From positions 682,001 through 746,000 of the forward strand of contig JANFOG010000011.1 in NCBI GenBank assembly GCA_024336345.1: DNA of 64,000 nucleotides, written 5' to 3'. A program made the translations under genes and the position numbers. This stretch comes from Mariannaea sp. PMI_226 (Eukaryota; Ascomycota; Sordariomycetes; Hypocreales; Nectriaceae). The notes below the pieces were generated by a model, which ran no database searches, had not been told where the DNA came from, and saw only the letters and a program-made list of their open reading frames with translations. Shown here in pieces: positions 36,201-46,287 of the stretch (position 1 is its first letter; every line of letters begins with the position of its first letter).

Positions 36201-36870
36201 ATAATGGCCTGGTCCAAGTTCCCAACAGATAGTTTCAGCGGCTCGTCAGCGTCGTTCAGCTCTTCATTGAGGGTCGGGAGGAAGGTCAGGCGATGACCAT
36301 GGCTATCCGTCATAATATGAGGGTTGACGGTAATGTGAAATACGTGAGACAGCGTTCTGTTGGCATAGTCTTCGTCGGACTCGGGCTGTGGAGTGGAGGT
36401 GGTGGTCGAGCGTTGGGGTGTACGGTCCGCTGAATCGGCATCGTCAATCTCAGAAGCCAGTCTCTTGCGAGAAACACGAAAGCTACCTGCTGAGTCCGAA
36501 GACTCCGATTTTCTGCTGCTGGTCTTATCACCGAGCTTGCTAGCAGGGTTAGGTTGCGAGCTGGAGCTCGGGGCTGGAGTGATATTGATCTTGGGGCGCG
36601 ATGAGTCGGCGGACGTCGCTTGGGAACTGGGCGCGGGCGCGCGAGAGCGATTCGAAGACTCGGTTTCGGGCGTTGTCTTATCGTCAGATCTCGATGTGCT
36701 AGGAGTTGACGTTCCCAACTTAGCCAAACGTCTCGCTCGAATCTAATATCATGAAGCTATTAGTTCTGGGGTTTGAGGACCGCTAGCGATAGTGGTCGAC
36801 ATGCCTGCTCCATCTTCTCTTTGTCTGGGGCGTCGCCTCCAGTCCAAGAGGGCTGCTCTCCAGGATCCAT
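33226..36870 (-). CDS. UFD2: ubiquitin conjugation factor E4 Ufd2
   Basis: U-box ubiquitin ligase that extends ubiquitin chains on substrates delivered by Cdc48. Exons in transcription order: 36870-36805, 36742-36012, 35963-35750, 35692-34743, 34684-34592, 34536-34171, 34117-33226; 1103 aa. The first about 160 residues are Ser/Pro-rich and variable. The Ufd2 core domain follows (FRISPLQPEVIKSYFPGP, FYIECESTGADSAFYDKF, LNKQFFVQFVNMLLNDATY are recognisable). The C-terminal U-box is FEDPIMGDLMKDPVLLPS with HIVDRSTI and DPFTRQPM, ending about 50 residues before the stop. Six introns; five are GT-AG. The first, 36804-36743, begins GC (CAG|GCATGT) and joins KMEQ to IRARRLAKLG as in relatives. A second ubiquitin-ligase-like gene lies directly upstream on the same strand. 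Confidence 0.93.
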
Positions 36871-37908
36871 TGCAACGTATCTTCAATGACCGGCGAGAGG
36901 AGTTGTACGAGTGGTAAAACAAAGACGTTGGGTGAAAGTTGGAGTGAAAGAGGGTGAAGTTGCAAGGCTGACGTAGAAGGCCAGAATGGTTGACAAATGC
37001 ATGAGCCTCACCACTTTGAGCCCAGCAATCTTCCAGATTTGGGAGTCTTGCGTAGAACTGGTAGTGGGGCAGGGTCGCCTGGGGCTGGAGAGGCGCGGGG
37101 CGGTGAGGCTGGAAGGGCCCTGAGATAGAGCAGCCAGTGGGGAGGTTATCCCAGTCTGTGGCGCTGTAGCCTGGCGCTGGTGCCTGTAGCTAGTTGGTTA
37201 CGTCGTCGCCTTGCACCAACCAGGTAGGTTCCAATTTCATCCAATAACTAAAATAGATTGGATATCCTGCCCAAGGGAGATGTTGAGAAAGATATATATC
37301 CAATACGGATTGGAAGATGCCGGAATAGCAATAATTGATGTCCAGGTAAGAATTATTGTTTGAACAGAAATGAGTGCAAGGGCGCGGATATTTCGGTGCT
37401 CATTTGTCTTGGACGCAAACTCCGCACCTCACCCAAGCCCCTTCATCGCTTGTTAACGCCCAAAGTCCGCCACGGAGCTACAGGAAAGTTGCCGCGGGGA
37501 AATTTATAAGCCCATAAGAGAAGGCCGCAGTCGGGTGGCCCAAGCAGGTCTCATTCACGGGCCCGTGGCAGATATAACGTTATATCAGCTATTATACCTC
37601 TAATATTGAATAGAAAGATTCACAAAAGGCAGATAATGTCGAAATAGTTGATCTAACTACAGCAAAGCATTCTATTCAATGTGGCATATTTGCACTCCGG
37701 TTTGAGTGACAGCTCATCTGGCTCCGATACTTAGTTCAACAATTACGCCGACTCCTAGGCAATGGCTCCAGTAATCATGACAATAATATTCTACCTGCGC
37801 CCACAGTGTCCTTTATATAGAGTAAGGGTATTTTCTTATATCCGACCAAACGCCAAAACATTTCATTCGCAAAGCCGGCCCGATAAATCACATCCAAACA
37901 CCAGCTTG
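36871..37908. other. intergenic, Ufd2 promoter and RING-gene terminator
   Basis: AT-rich between about 37240 and 37860, with several CCAAT/ATTGG boxes and a 16-bp perfect palindrome listed separately. No coding frame. Confidence 0.5.
37571..37586. repeat. 16-bp perfect palindrome
   Basis: GATATAACGTTATATC reads identically on both strands. It lies about 700 bp upstream of the Ufd2 start and 320 bp beyond the RING gene stop. It could be a dimeric factor site, including a GATA/TATC pair, or a chance feature of AT-rich DNA. Confidence 0.5.
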
Positions 37909-39507
37909 TTATAAGCGTGGAAGGTCAGTTTCCTGGCTACTTGACCGGCGGCGCTCTGGAAGTAAATGTACCCCTTCTACAGAACCGTCCCGCCTCATAG
38001 TTGATGAACCTGAATTGTTTGCGGCCCGTATCCGTCCCTCCTCCCGGCTTCGGTTGAGCAGCCAGTTGACATGCATCCTGATCATGTTGATATTGTTCCG
38101 TAGCTCTGTAACCTCCTCACGAATCGGCATGACCTGATTCATAGTCCACATGCTCTGGCGAGCCTCGAGGTGTGTTAAGTTCTGGTGGACTTCCTCGAAA
38201 CCAGCATCTAGATCCAGCATGGTTCTGCTATCGCCTCCTGCCGAATCGGTTCCTCTACGACGGTTCACGGCTGTCGTAACCTCGTTGATCCTTCGATTCG
38301 TCTCATCTTGACGAGTATTCAACTGTTGAATCTGCGATCCTAAATCAGAATATGACTGAATCAACTCTCTTTGATTCCTAATGATTATGCCTGAGGGTGT
38401 GTCGGGGTGAAAGGCGCAAGTCATGGTGTGTGCATTCATCATGCCCCGCAATGAGCGTGCTGGGCAGCCGAGCTCCTGATATGGGCATGCGATGACCATG
38501 CCGTCGCAATCCAGCTGCTGGTGGTTGATCATCTGGTTTCGACGGACTAGCTTCCAACAAGCGTCGCATCGAGTCCTGCTCATAGAACATGAGAGCATAT
38601 GCAAATCTATATCGGGTGCTTCGATAGTGGCGTGACACCGGGGGCAATCAATTTGTTGATGAGGACAATCATCAGTGGTCGGTTTGGAACGCAACCTCTT
38701 GTCGCAATCGGTACCCGGACATGTGAAGTCTCTGAAGCGGCACTCCGTTGTTGCGTGTAGTTCTACCACTTCCCGCCACAACTCCTCCTTGCATCCCCGT
38801 CCATGATATGGACACTTGACCCTCAGGTTATTGAGCTGTGTGCGCACAAGCCGCGCAGCACTGAAACACTGTGGCCATGCGAGATACTCGCGGTCGATGG
38901 GGCATGCTGAGCCTGATGGACTTGAGAAGATGCTCTGCCGCAAGCAACGATAACAAAAAGTGTGGTCGCAGGGAGTGGTTACGGGATCGACGAGAGGATC
39001 ATGACATATAGGGCAGAGAAGGTTGACATCTGGATCATCCAGGTACGTCAGACTGTACATGTCAAAGATGCAATCTCCGCCATATTTTTTAGGGATATCG
39101 AGGGAAGAAGGGTGTGGAAGTTGCATTGGCCCAGAACGACGAAATGAGCTGACGTTGGGCAAGAGTACGCTGGAAGGCCCCGATACGCCAATGTTCGACC
39201 GCTCAAGGGACATTGGCCGTGCTTGGTGGGCTATTTGCGCTCCAACATAGAGAGTATCGGGCGAAGATGGTCGAATAAGACTGGTGATCAGATCTGGAGT
39301 GTGGGATGTGCGGCGGAGACTCCGATGGGGAACTTGTCGGCTCTCGCTAGGGGGCGCAGAAATGCCTTCTTCTTCATCGCTCGAGTCGGACATGAACTCA
39401 AGCTGAGGTGCCGGGGAGCCGGCACTGAGTGGCGATGCTGGCGAACTTGTTTCGGCTTGTGGCGGGGGAGGACTGATGGCTTCAGCCGTTGTCCCGCCAG
39501 TCGGCAT
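37909..39507 (-). CDS. RING-finger protein with TRAF-type zinc fingers
   Basis: Intronless, 532 aa. Residues 1-150 are Ser/Pro-rich and probably disordered, with an acidic SDSSDEEE patch. A RING finger follows: Cys165-X2-Cys168, Cys180, His182, Cys185, Cys188, Cys202 and Asp205, in which the last ligand is Asp (CPID) as in several TRAF-like RINGs. Residues of about 220-360 contain repeated Cys/His pairs of TRAF-type zinc fingers (CPYHGRGCKEEL, CPGTDCDKRL, CPYQELGCPARS). The remainder (about 375-490) is a predicted coiled coil, then a basic Ser-rich tail (PERRRSSSQE). The layout RING, TRAF fingers, coiled coil suggests an oligomeric E3 ubiquitin ligase. No specific orthologue is recognised. 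Start is the first ATG, after which composition fits. Confidence 0.88.
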   Translation of the reverse strand: MPTGGTTAEAISPPPPQAETSSPASPLSAGSPAPQLEFMSDSSDEEEGISAPPSESRQVPHRSLRRTSHTPDLITSLIRPSSPDTLYVGAQIAHQARPMSLERSNIGVSGPSSVLLPNVSSFRRSGPMQLPHPSSLDIPKKYGGDCIFDMYSLTYLDDPDVNLLCPICHDPLVDPVTTPCDHTFCYRCLRQSIFSSPSGSACPIDREYLAWPQCFSAARLVRTQLNNLRVKCPYHGRGCKEELWREVVELHATTECRFRDFTCPGTDCDKRLRSKPTTDDCPHQQIDCPRCHATIEAPDIDLHMLSCSMSRTRCDACWKLVRRNQMINHQQLDCDGMVIACPYQELGCPARSLRGMMNAHTMTCAFHPDTPSGIIIRNQRELIQSYSDLGSQIQQLNTRQDETNRRINEVTTAVNRRRGTDSAGGDSRTMLDLDAGFEEVHQNLTHLEARQSMWTMNQVMPIREEVTELRNNINMIRMHVNWLLNRSREEGRIRAANNSGSSTMRRDGSVEGVHLLPERRRSSSQETDLPRL

Positions 39508-41673
39508 GATGGGATGAGGGATCGCTCGATGGTTTTATCAGGAGAGTGTGAACGCCGAAAGAGAGCAAGAGGCACTTTGACGTTTCAGCGAAACATTTCG
39601 CAGTGGTCGTTGGTGAAGAGGGATGTTCAAGGTCGAGATATTGATAGAGTGAGGGGATCGCGTCACAGTTACGGTTGTGGCAGGTCGAGACGGAACCAAT
39701 CCGAGAGGCATGGGATCATGGAGGGATGAATGGATGAACTGGTTCGTGTTAGTGATGGATAATGGAGCCTACAGTGGCACTAACTATTTTACGGTATGGC
39801 TCCCATGGCGGGGTAAAGTCGGGCATAAGAGAACCTGGAACGTTTGAATCGCCTTGTCGGCGAGACGTTTTGTGGATTCCGAGCAAGCTCGCACGGAGTA
39901 CTTGAAGTGGAAAAAGATATTGTTTATCCGGCCAACGGACTGGAATAACCTTTGACTGCAATCCAATTGCAGGTAGATAGGTAAAGCACCTTCGATAAAT
40001 GTACGCACTCTCTGTATCAACTTCCATTACCTTCTATACGTTAAATACATTACCTTAAAATAAAAGTGATAAATGTTGTAGGGCGTTACGGTAATGAGGC
40101 ATCTGTGCCGTCCACAGGCACGCCTTGGAGGAGGCCAAAGGTACTTGCAACGTCGGTTTCCACAAGCGGACAGGCGCTGCATTTGATTTCAACGAGAATT
40201 CAAGAATAACATAACGCAAACGGCTTGGTTCCAAGTACAAGCGAGTATATAATGCTTGTGGCCAGCATCTTCCACAAACCCAAGAGGTACTACGCACCTC
40301 GCGGTAGGTAAATACGGGAATAGAATGTGTAACATGACATGCTTCGTTCATGGTATACATGCCGCAATTATTTCAACCCCTTGTTCCATTCCAAATTTTT
40401 CGGAGAAAATTTCTGGTGGCACATTCAATCTCCCCAGTTGTCACTCCCTCCCTCCTATTTTATACCTGGTTACACGCCGTAAGACTAATCCAGCTTGTTT
40501 GTTACACAGCAGACAAGCCCTCTGCATGTGCATATTGTCTGGAAGAGTAGAGTAGTACAGGATAATCCGATAGATGCCAAAATTTCCTTGTTTCCTCTTC
40601 GTCATCTAACATGGCATGAATACGTCCTAGACGAGGTACAGACTGCGTCTCAGCTAATTCCGTTTACATACTTGTAGGTTGGCGGCTTCAACGCCGGAAA
40701 TATTCACCTTCTTAGAATTCCCCATCTTATTTGCGAACCATCGTAAGACTCTCCGCCTCGTTCAATTCACGTTCAATTCACGCTTCACAGCCTGCTCACG
40801 CCCATGTCTGCCTAGAAACCGTCTCTCATCTTCGCCTCCTTTTTGAGGCCTTCAACCTGGCCATCATCGAATTGAGGCTCTTTCTTGGGGTCGAGCATGC
40901 CAGTTGCGCCTCTGCCTGCTGACGTGGCGGTGCTTCTGCTGACCTTTCTCTGCAACATGCACTGTCATGCGCTCCGTCAATAGGATTTTGTGAACGACCT
41001 GCGTGTGCGTCGCTCTGCCTTGTGGCCGGTCTTCAACGGTTCAATAATACTTCCAGTACTGTCAGGTTACATGACTCTAGATTTTAATTTTTTATTTTTG
41101 TTAGGGCGTAAACATGGTCGTAGCAAGAGTCTCGCTGCTGCTTGAACAATATATGTTGGCTGCAAACCTCATGTGCAACAAATATGTGTCACCATTCAAA
41201 GCCCCATCGACGCACGTCTCCTTCATCTGGTGTAGTGCGGTTGGTTCTGTCTGGACTCTAAACACTAGATTGATACTCATGCATTCATCCATACCAACTC
41301 TCCATCACATGCTGCAGTCTTATGCAGTCACCATGGGTTGATTGATTCTCACTCGACAGCGTCCATCACCAGATTTCACAGCCTCATTCCGTGATCCCCA
41401 CCTGCTACTTCCACCCGACCAGTCATAGAGCATGATCACTCCGAGCTGGCCTCTCTTTTCTCATTCTGCCTCCGGTGTCGTGCAACGCCTTCTGGTTCGC
41501 CTAATGTGCTCCAGGCATCCAGGCATCTCAGAACATGTAAGTGTATCGAGAAAACATCGTGGGTCTATGCGGGTAGGGCTGAGAGCTATATAGATACCCC
41601 AACATGTCCAGCCTCGCCTGGGCATGTCATTTTAGTTTTCCCACCCCTCTATCTGCTTGAACTTTTTGCAGCT
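39508..41673. other. intergenic between divergent RING and calpain-like genes
   Basis: Carries the two promoters. Small ORFs (about 60-170 codons) lack coding features. An in-frame ATG at 41506 would lengthen the calpain-like protein by 56 residues, but that part does not look like protein. Nothing else seen. Confidence 0.5.
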
Positions 41674-44583
41674 ATGGATCCTTTGGTATTTTCTTTATCC
41701 AAGCCAAAGGCTAAACCACCTCCTAATCCTCAGGCTTTAGTCTCCAGATTTTGGTCTAAATATCATAGCAAATCTCCAGGCAAAGTCACTTCCATCTTCC
41801 CCCGTAGCCTGTACAAGTCTATTCTTCCAGATTCAGGCATTTCGCAATCCCGAGCTCGAAATGCTGCGTCTAGCTACGAACAGGTTAGAGCGGAATGTCG
41901 AGCTCGAGTTCGCGCCGTGGTTGCCGAGTGTGAGCGTACCAATTCCAAGTTTAGCGATCCAGACTTCGATATCGAGACCGACTTCTCCACAAGATCAGAC
42001 AATTGCTTGTATGGCCTGATCAGGGCTTGGGAGAAGGACGATGACGATAACAGTCCTCCAAAAGTTCGTCCTTGGCAAGTCAAAATGTCGCTCGACACGT
42101 TGAGGGACAGTGGTGTCTTAGGCGACACGCTCATGATTGATGTCAATAACTTACGCCAATACATTTCAGGATGTGATAGCTCCTGTAGTGTTGCCCCACA
42201 AAGGCCGGGATCTGTTCATCGTATTCCATGGATATTTGAGAACCCTCAATTCAGCGTTGGTGGTTTCTCAGGCACAGATATCAAGCAAGGAGCAAGCGGT
42301 GACTGTTGGTGGCTCGCCGCTCTTGCTACCATTGCCCATAGGAAAGACTTAATGAATAAGATATGTATTGAGCGAGATGAAGAATGCGGTGTGTACGGGT
42401 TCGTCTTCAACCGAGATGGAGAATGGATCTCAACGGTCATCGACGACAACATGTACCTGACTGAAAAGGATTTCGGGTACGAATCAGACGTCTACGACGC
42501 AACTGGAAAGAAAGCGAGACTTTATAAGAAGCAGAAGCAGACAGGCTCTGAATCACTGTTCTTCGCTAAGTGCGAAGATGAAAACGAGACCTGGCTTCCT
42601 CTTCTGGAAAAAGCAGTCAGTACAAGCTCTACCCTTTTCTATCTCATATTCAAATCACTGACCGCGATATAGTTTGCAAAAGTCCATGGTGACTACGAGG
42701 CGATTGACGGTGGATGGGCCGGTAATGCGGTCGAAGACTTAACTGGTGGCGTGACTACCGTTGTCGCTGGTAACAGGGTTCTCCGCAAGGAACGTCTTTG
42801 GCGTGAGATGGTGACGTCTGATGGCGAGGACAGCGAATTTGTTTTTGGTCTGTCTGCATCCATGCATGGGTGGGATAGTAAGAAGAACGGCCTTGTTCTT
42901 CGCCATGCCTACTCTATTCTTCAAGCCACAGAAGTCGAAGATGAAGAGGGAAACAAATTTAGATTGGTGAAGATCCGGTAAGTAACTTTCTCATCTGGTA
43001 GTCGACTCCCACGTCGGTGGCCAGGGAGCGTGTTTCCTCCCAACTATTTGCTAATTCATCGCCTACAGAAATCCTTGGGGTCAAAAATCCGAGTCTGGCC
43101 TTGGAGAATGGCACGGTCCCTGGTCAGACGGTTCTCGAGAATGGACCCCTTATATGATTCAAAAGCTACGACACAAGTTTGGTGACGACGGCATCTTTTG
43201 GATGGCGTATGAGGATGTCCTCTCAAACTTCAAGTGGATATATCGGACTCGCCTCTTCGACAAAAGGTGGTCAGTCGCACAACAGTGGACGAGTATTAAG
43301 GTATCTTGGCTTTCAGGCTACCTAAGAAAGAAATTTATCGTTGAAATCAAAGAAGAGGGAATGGTTGTGATAGTATTGTCACAAGTACGTCAGGTCTTTC
43401 CAAATTGCCGATGTTTTAAAATCTAACAGTCCAATAGCTCGATTCTCGCTACTTCCGTGACCTCAAGGGTCAATACGATTTCACTCTGCAGTTTCTTCTT
43501 AGATCAGTCGATTCGAATACGACACTGTGCCAGGTTCGTCCTGTCCACACCTGGGACAAACGTTCCATCAACTGCGAACTGAACCTTGAGCCGGGAGTAT
43601 ACGAGGTTATTCCAAGCATCTCAGCTGAACGAACTTCCGACCGTCCTACAGTGGAGAAAGTTGTTAAAGACGCAGCAGATAAAAACCCACAGAAGCTGCG
43701 ACAAGTCGGACTCCAGTATGACCTCGCTCATGCAAAAGGTGGCGTCCTAGATGAAGATGAGGAGCTACAGAAGAGACGCGAAAAGGAGAGGCAAAAGAGA
43801 CGCAAACAGAAGAAGAAGATAAAGCGTGTCAATCATGTGGAAGATGCGATGAGACGGATGGAAGAGGCGTTGCTACTGATGCGGAAGGAACTGAGTAAAA
43901 GTTCCTCGGGAGATGGGGATGCAAAGGACAAAGATACCAAGGAAAAGAAAGAAAGCGACAAAGAAACGAAGGAGAAGGCTTCGAATGAGGAGAACTCGCA
44001 AGACAAGGACGACAAGAAAGACGACAAGAGCACAGATGATAAGGATCTCAAAGCTGAAGTGAAATCTGCCAAGTCTACCCCAACAATGACTCCCGAAGAA
44101 TCTTTCAAAACTGTTTCGGAATCTCAAATACAAGACATCACTTCATCCAAAGCAGATCTCAAATCCGAAACGCCATGTCTCGAAACGACTGCCAAGATCG
44201 AAGACAACAAAGAGCAGGATACAACACCGTCAACTAGTACGTCGCAGACTCCATTGACACCACTAAGTGAAGTTGCACCCGAGACCGATGCACCAAAACT
44301 CGACATGAGAGAAGTCCCGGTGCCAAGCAAGGGAACTGACCCCAATTCTGATCCTGATTCTTCTAATTCAGATTCAGAGTCGGAGTCGGATGATGACTTT
44401 GACTTAGATGGCTCAGACGCCTCATCTGATGAGGAAGACTCGTCTAGGAAGAAGAACAAACCCTGGAACGCTGTCTGTGTGATCGGCTTGAGGGTTTATG
44501 CACAGCACGCAGATATCAAGATTCGCGTGGAAGAAGAGGATGCCAAAGTGGCAGTGGGTGATTCGGCAACTATATCCTCGTGA
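41674..44583 (+). CDS. calpain-like cysteine protease
   Basis: Family C2 protease, 902 aa. Exons: 41674-42615, 42673-42977, 43069-43384, 43438-44583, all GT-AG. The calpain catalytic core has its full triad: Cys211 in GASGDCWWLAAL, His392 in LVLRHAYSIL and Asn417 in IRNPWG, where the Asn lies right at the exon 2/3 join. Residues of about 440-620 resemble the calpain beta-sandwich region (WTSIKVSWLSGYLRKKF, LDSRYFRDLKGQYDF). A lysine/arginine-rich coiled coil follows (about 640-700). A long low-complexity tail of Lys, Glu, Asp and Ser (about 700-850) includes runs such as SDSESESDDDFDLDGSD. It lacks the MIT domain of PalB/Rim13, so it is not the pH-signalling calpain. Substrate and calcium dependence are unknown. 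The ATG at 41674 is preferred over 41506. Confidence 0.88.
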
Positions 44584-46287
44584 ACCAAACAATGAAATTG
44601 GAGAGAAAAGAGTGAAATAATACTGAGAAGGGAGTATAAGGCATAACATGGGAAATTGATCTGCAATTTACAAAGAGATGGATCAGCGGAAGAAAGTGGT
44701 CATAATGAACGAGGTTTTACGTTAGCGATGTGAAAAGCTGTTACGAAACCGATGATCTAATTGTGTAGTCATGGATATGAAATCTCTCCTCGAGTTGGTT
44801 AATTAGTTGGATAAAAAAACTCCTCTTTAATTAATATAGGTTCTAATATATACTTTTGTTCGCCATAACGATTTGTGATTTGACTGAGAGCCCTTGCTTC
44901 ACTTGGTGTTTGAGTATCAATATTCTAGGGTTACCGTTTAATTCTTCCTTTTAGAGGAATGATTTGCAATCCCCTCGTCGACCTGAACCCCCTCCGTTGG
45001 TAGGCACTGCTGGATATTTTCCCTCTCATCCTTTTTAAAGGCCATTGTTATTCTTTTCTTCCTTTGGAGTTGTCTCATCACCTCAGAGCAGTTATCTTTA
45101 GTCGAGCTGCAGGGTAGGGAAAAGCCGTTTGGCCCTGGTGGCTCAAGGTCAATAACCATTCCAGAGGCAATAAGACGAATAGTCGCCGCCACTAAGAATT
45201 AAATTGAGACGCAGATATTGCTATATAATCCAATCCACTGGCCTCCAAATCTATTAGCCCAGTACCGTACTGTATGATGGCTGAGTGCTAGTGTTCCATG
45301 GTGTCGAAGCTTGCAGGATTGCCATTTCCTGCACCCAACGGCTTCTCGCATGAGCACCGTTGCTAGCACATACAAGACAAGCCTAGGGCATCTACTGTCA
45401 CCCAAGGCAGGTACCTAATCTGTAGGTAGGGAAGGGGCACCCAATGCACTGTAGGCGCCGGCAGAAGGTACCCCAGGTCAAGGACCCCCATTGACGTCAT
45501 CCCCCACTCCAATCTAAAGTCCCGCGTGGGACTGGCGCCGCCTTCAAACACTTTCACATGTCAGCAGCTCGCGCATAGGCATAAGCGCATAGCGAACACG
45601 ACGCACACGACACAATCATGTCACGAGTCGTGAGCTCGTGGTTTCGGCTTCCGCCCAAAGCCGTCCATAACCTTTTTGCGCTGGTTTGAAATAGAAACTT
45701 GTCTACGAAGCAAAGTGTTAAGCTATCTATCAGCGGTTTTGTAGGGCTCGGAGCTTTGCTGCTCGTGCCAATTAAGTTTCCATTTTTTTTTACCGTCCTT
45801 CACCCTGAGACCCGGAAACCCGGACTCTCGTCACACCAGAGACACATAATAAAGAATTCTTCCATCAATTGCACGCCAGGGCCAGGGTTCAAGGCCACCC
45901 GTCAGAATTAACTCGCTAAAGTAGCCAACCGCCGCTTCTCTTTTCAACTTTCACAAGCTTTCCATCACCGAGGTAGTACGCCTCCTTCCCTTTCAGCCTT
46001 GTCAGCCTGGCTGGGTCCTTCTCTGGATTGCTACCTGTGACCTCCGCCCTTTTCTTTCATGTGAAGACGGACGATCATCAACCGTTGGCACTTGCACTTG
46101 AACTTGCACTTACACTTGTACTTGCTTTTGCATCCACTTAGGACAGCACAGGACAGGAGGGCGTCAGGCATCATGACGATGAGCCTCTGAGACCCGCCCA
46201 AGCCCCTCCTCATCTGTATTGTTGCAGACATTCCCCTTCAGCCATCCTTACATCACCATCAGTCTCTTCGTTTGTTTCTCCAACGCC
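44584..46287. other. intergenic upstream of the HSL-like hydrolase
   Basis: No coding frame supported. Contains an AT-rich stretch (44800-44870), TAGGTA-type motifs near 45410-45430 and the CACTTG hexamer array listed separately. Confidence 0.5.
46089..46130 (+). repeat. seven tandem CACTTG-like hexamers
   Basis: Consecutive units CACTTG, CACTTG, AACTTG, CACTTA, CACTTG, TACTTG, CTTTTG. The array lies about 160 bp before the start of the HSL-like hydrolase gene, in the probable 5' leader or core promoter. Confidence 0.7.

Noticed and set aside
41506..41673. N-terminal extension of the calpain-like protein
   Set aside because: The 56 extra residues are a random-looking mix, and the first recognisable protein sequence (MDPLVFSLSKPK) begins at 41674 after a typical leader.
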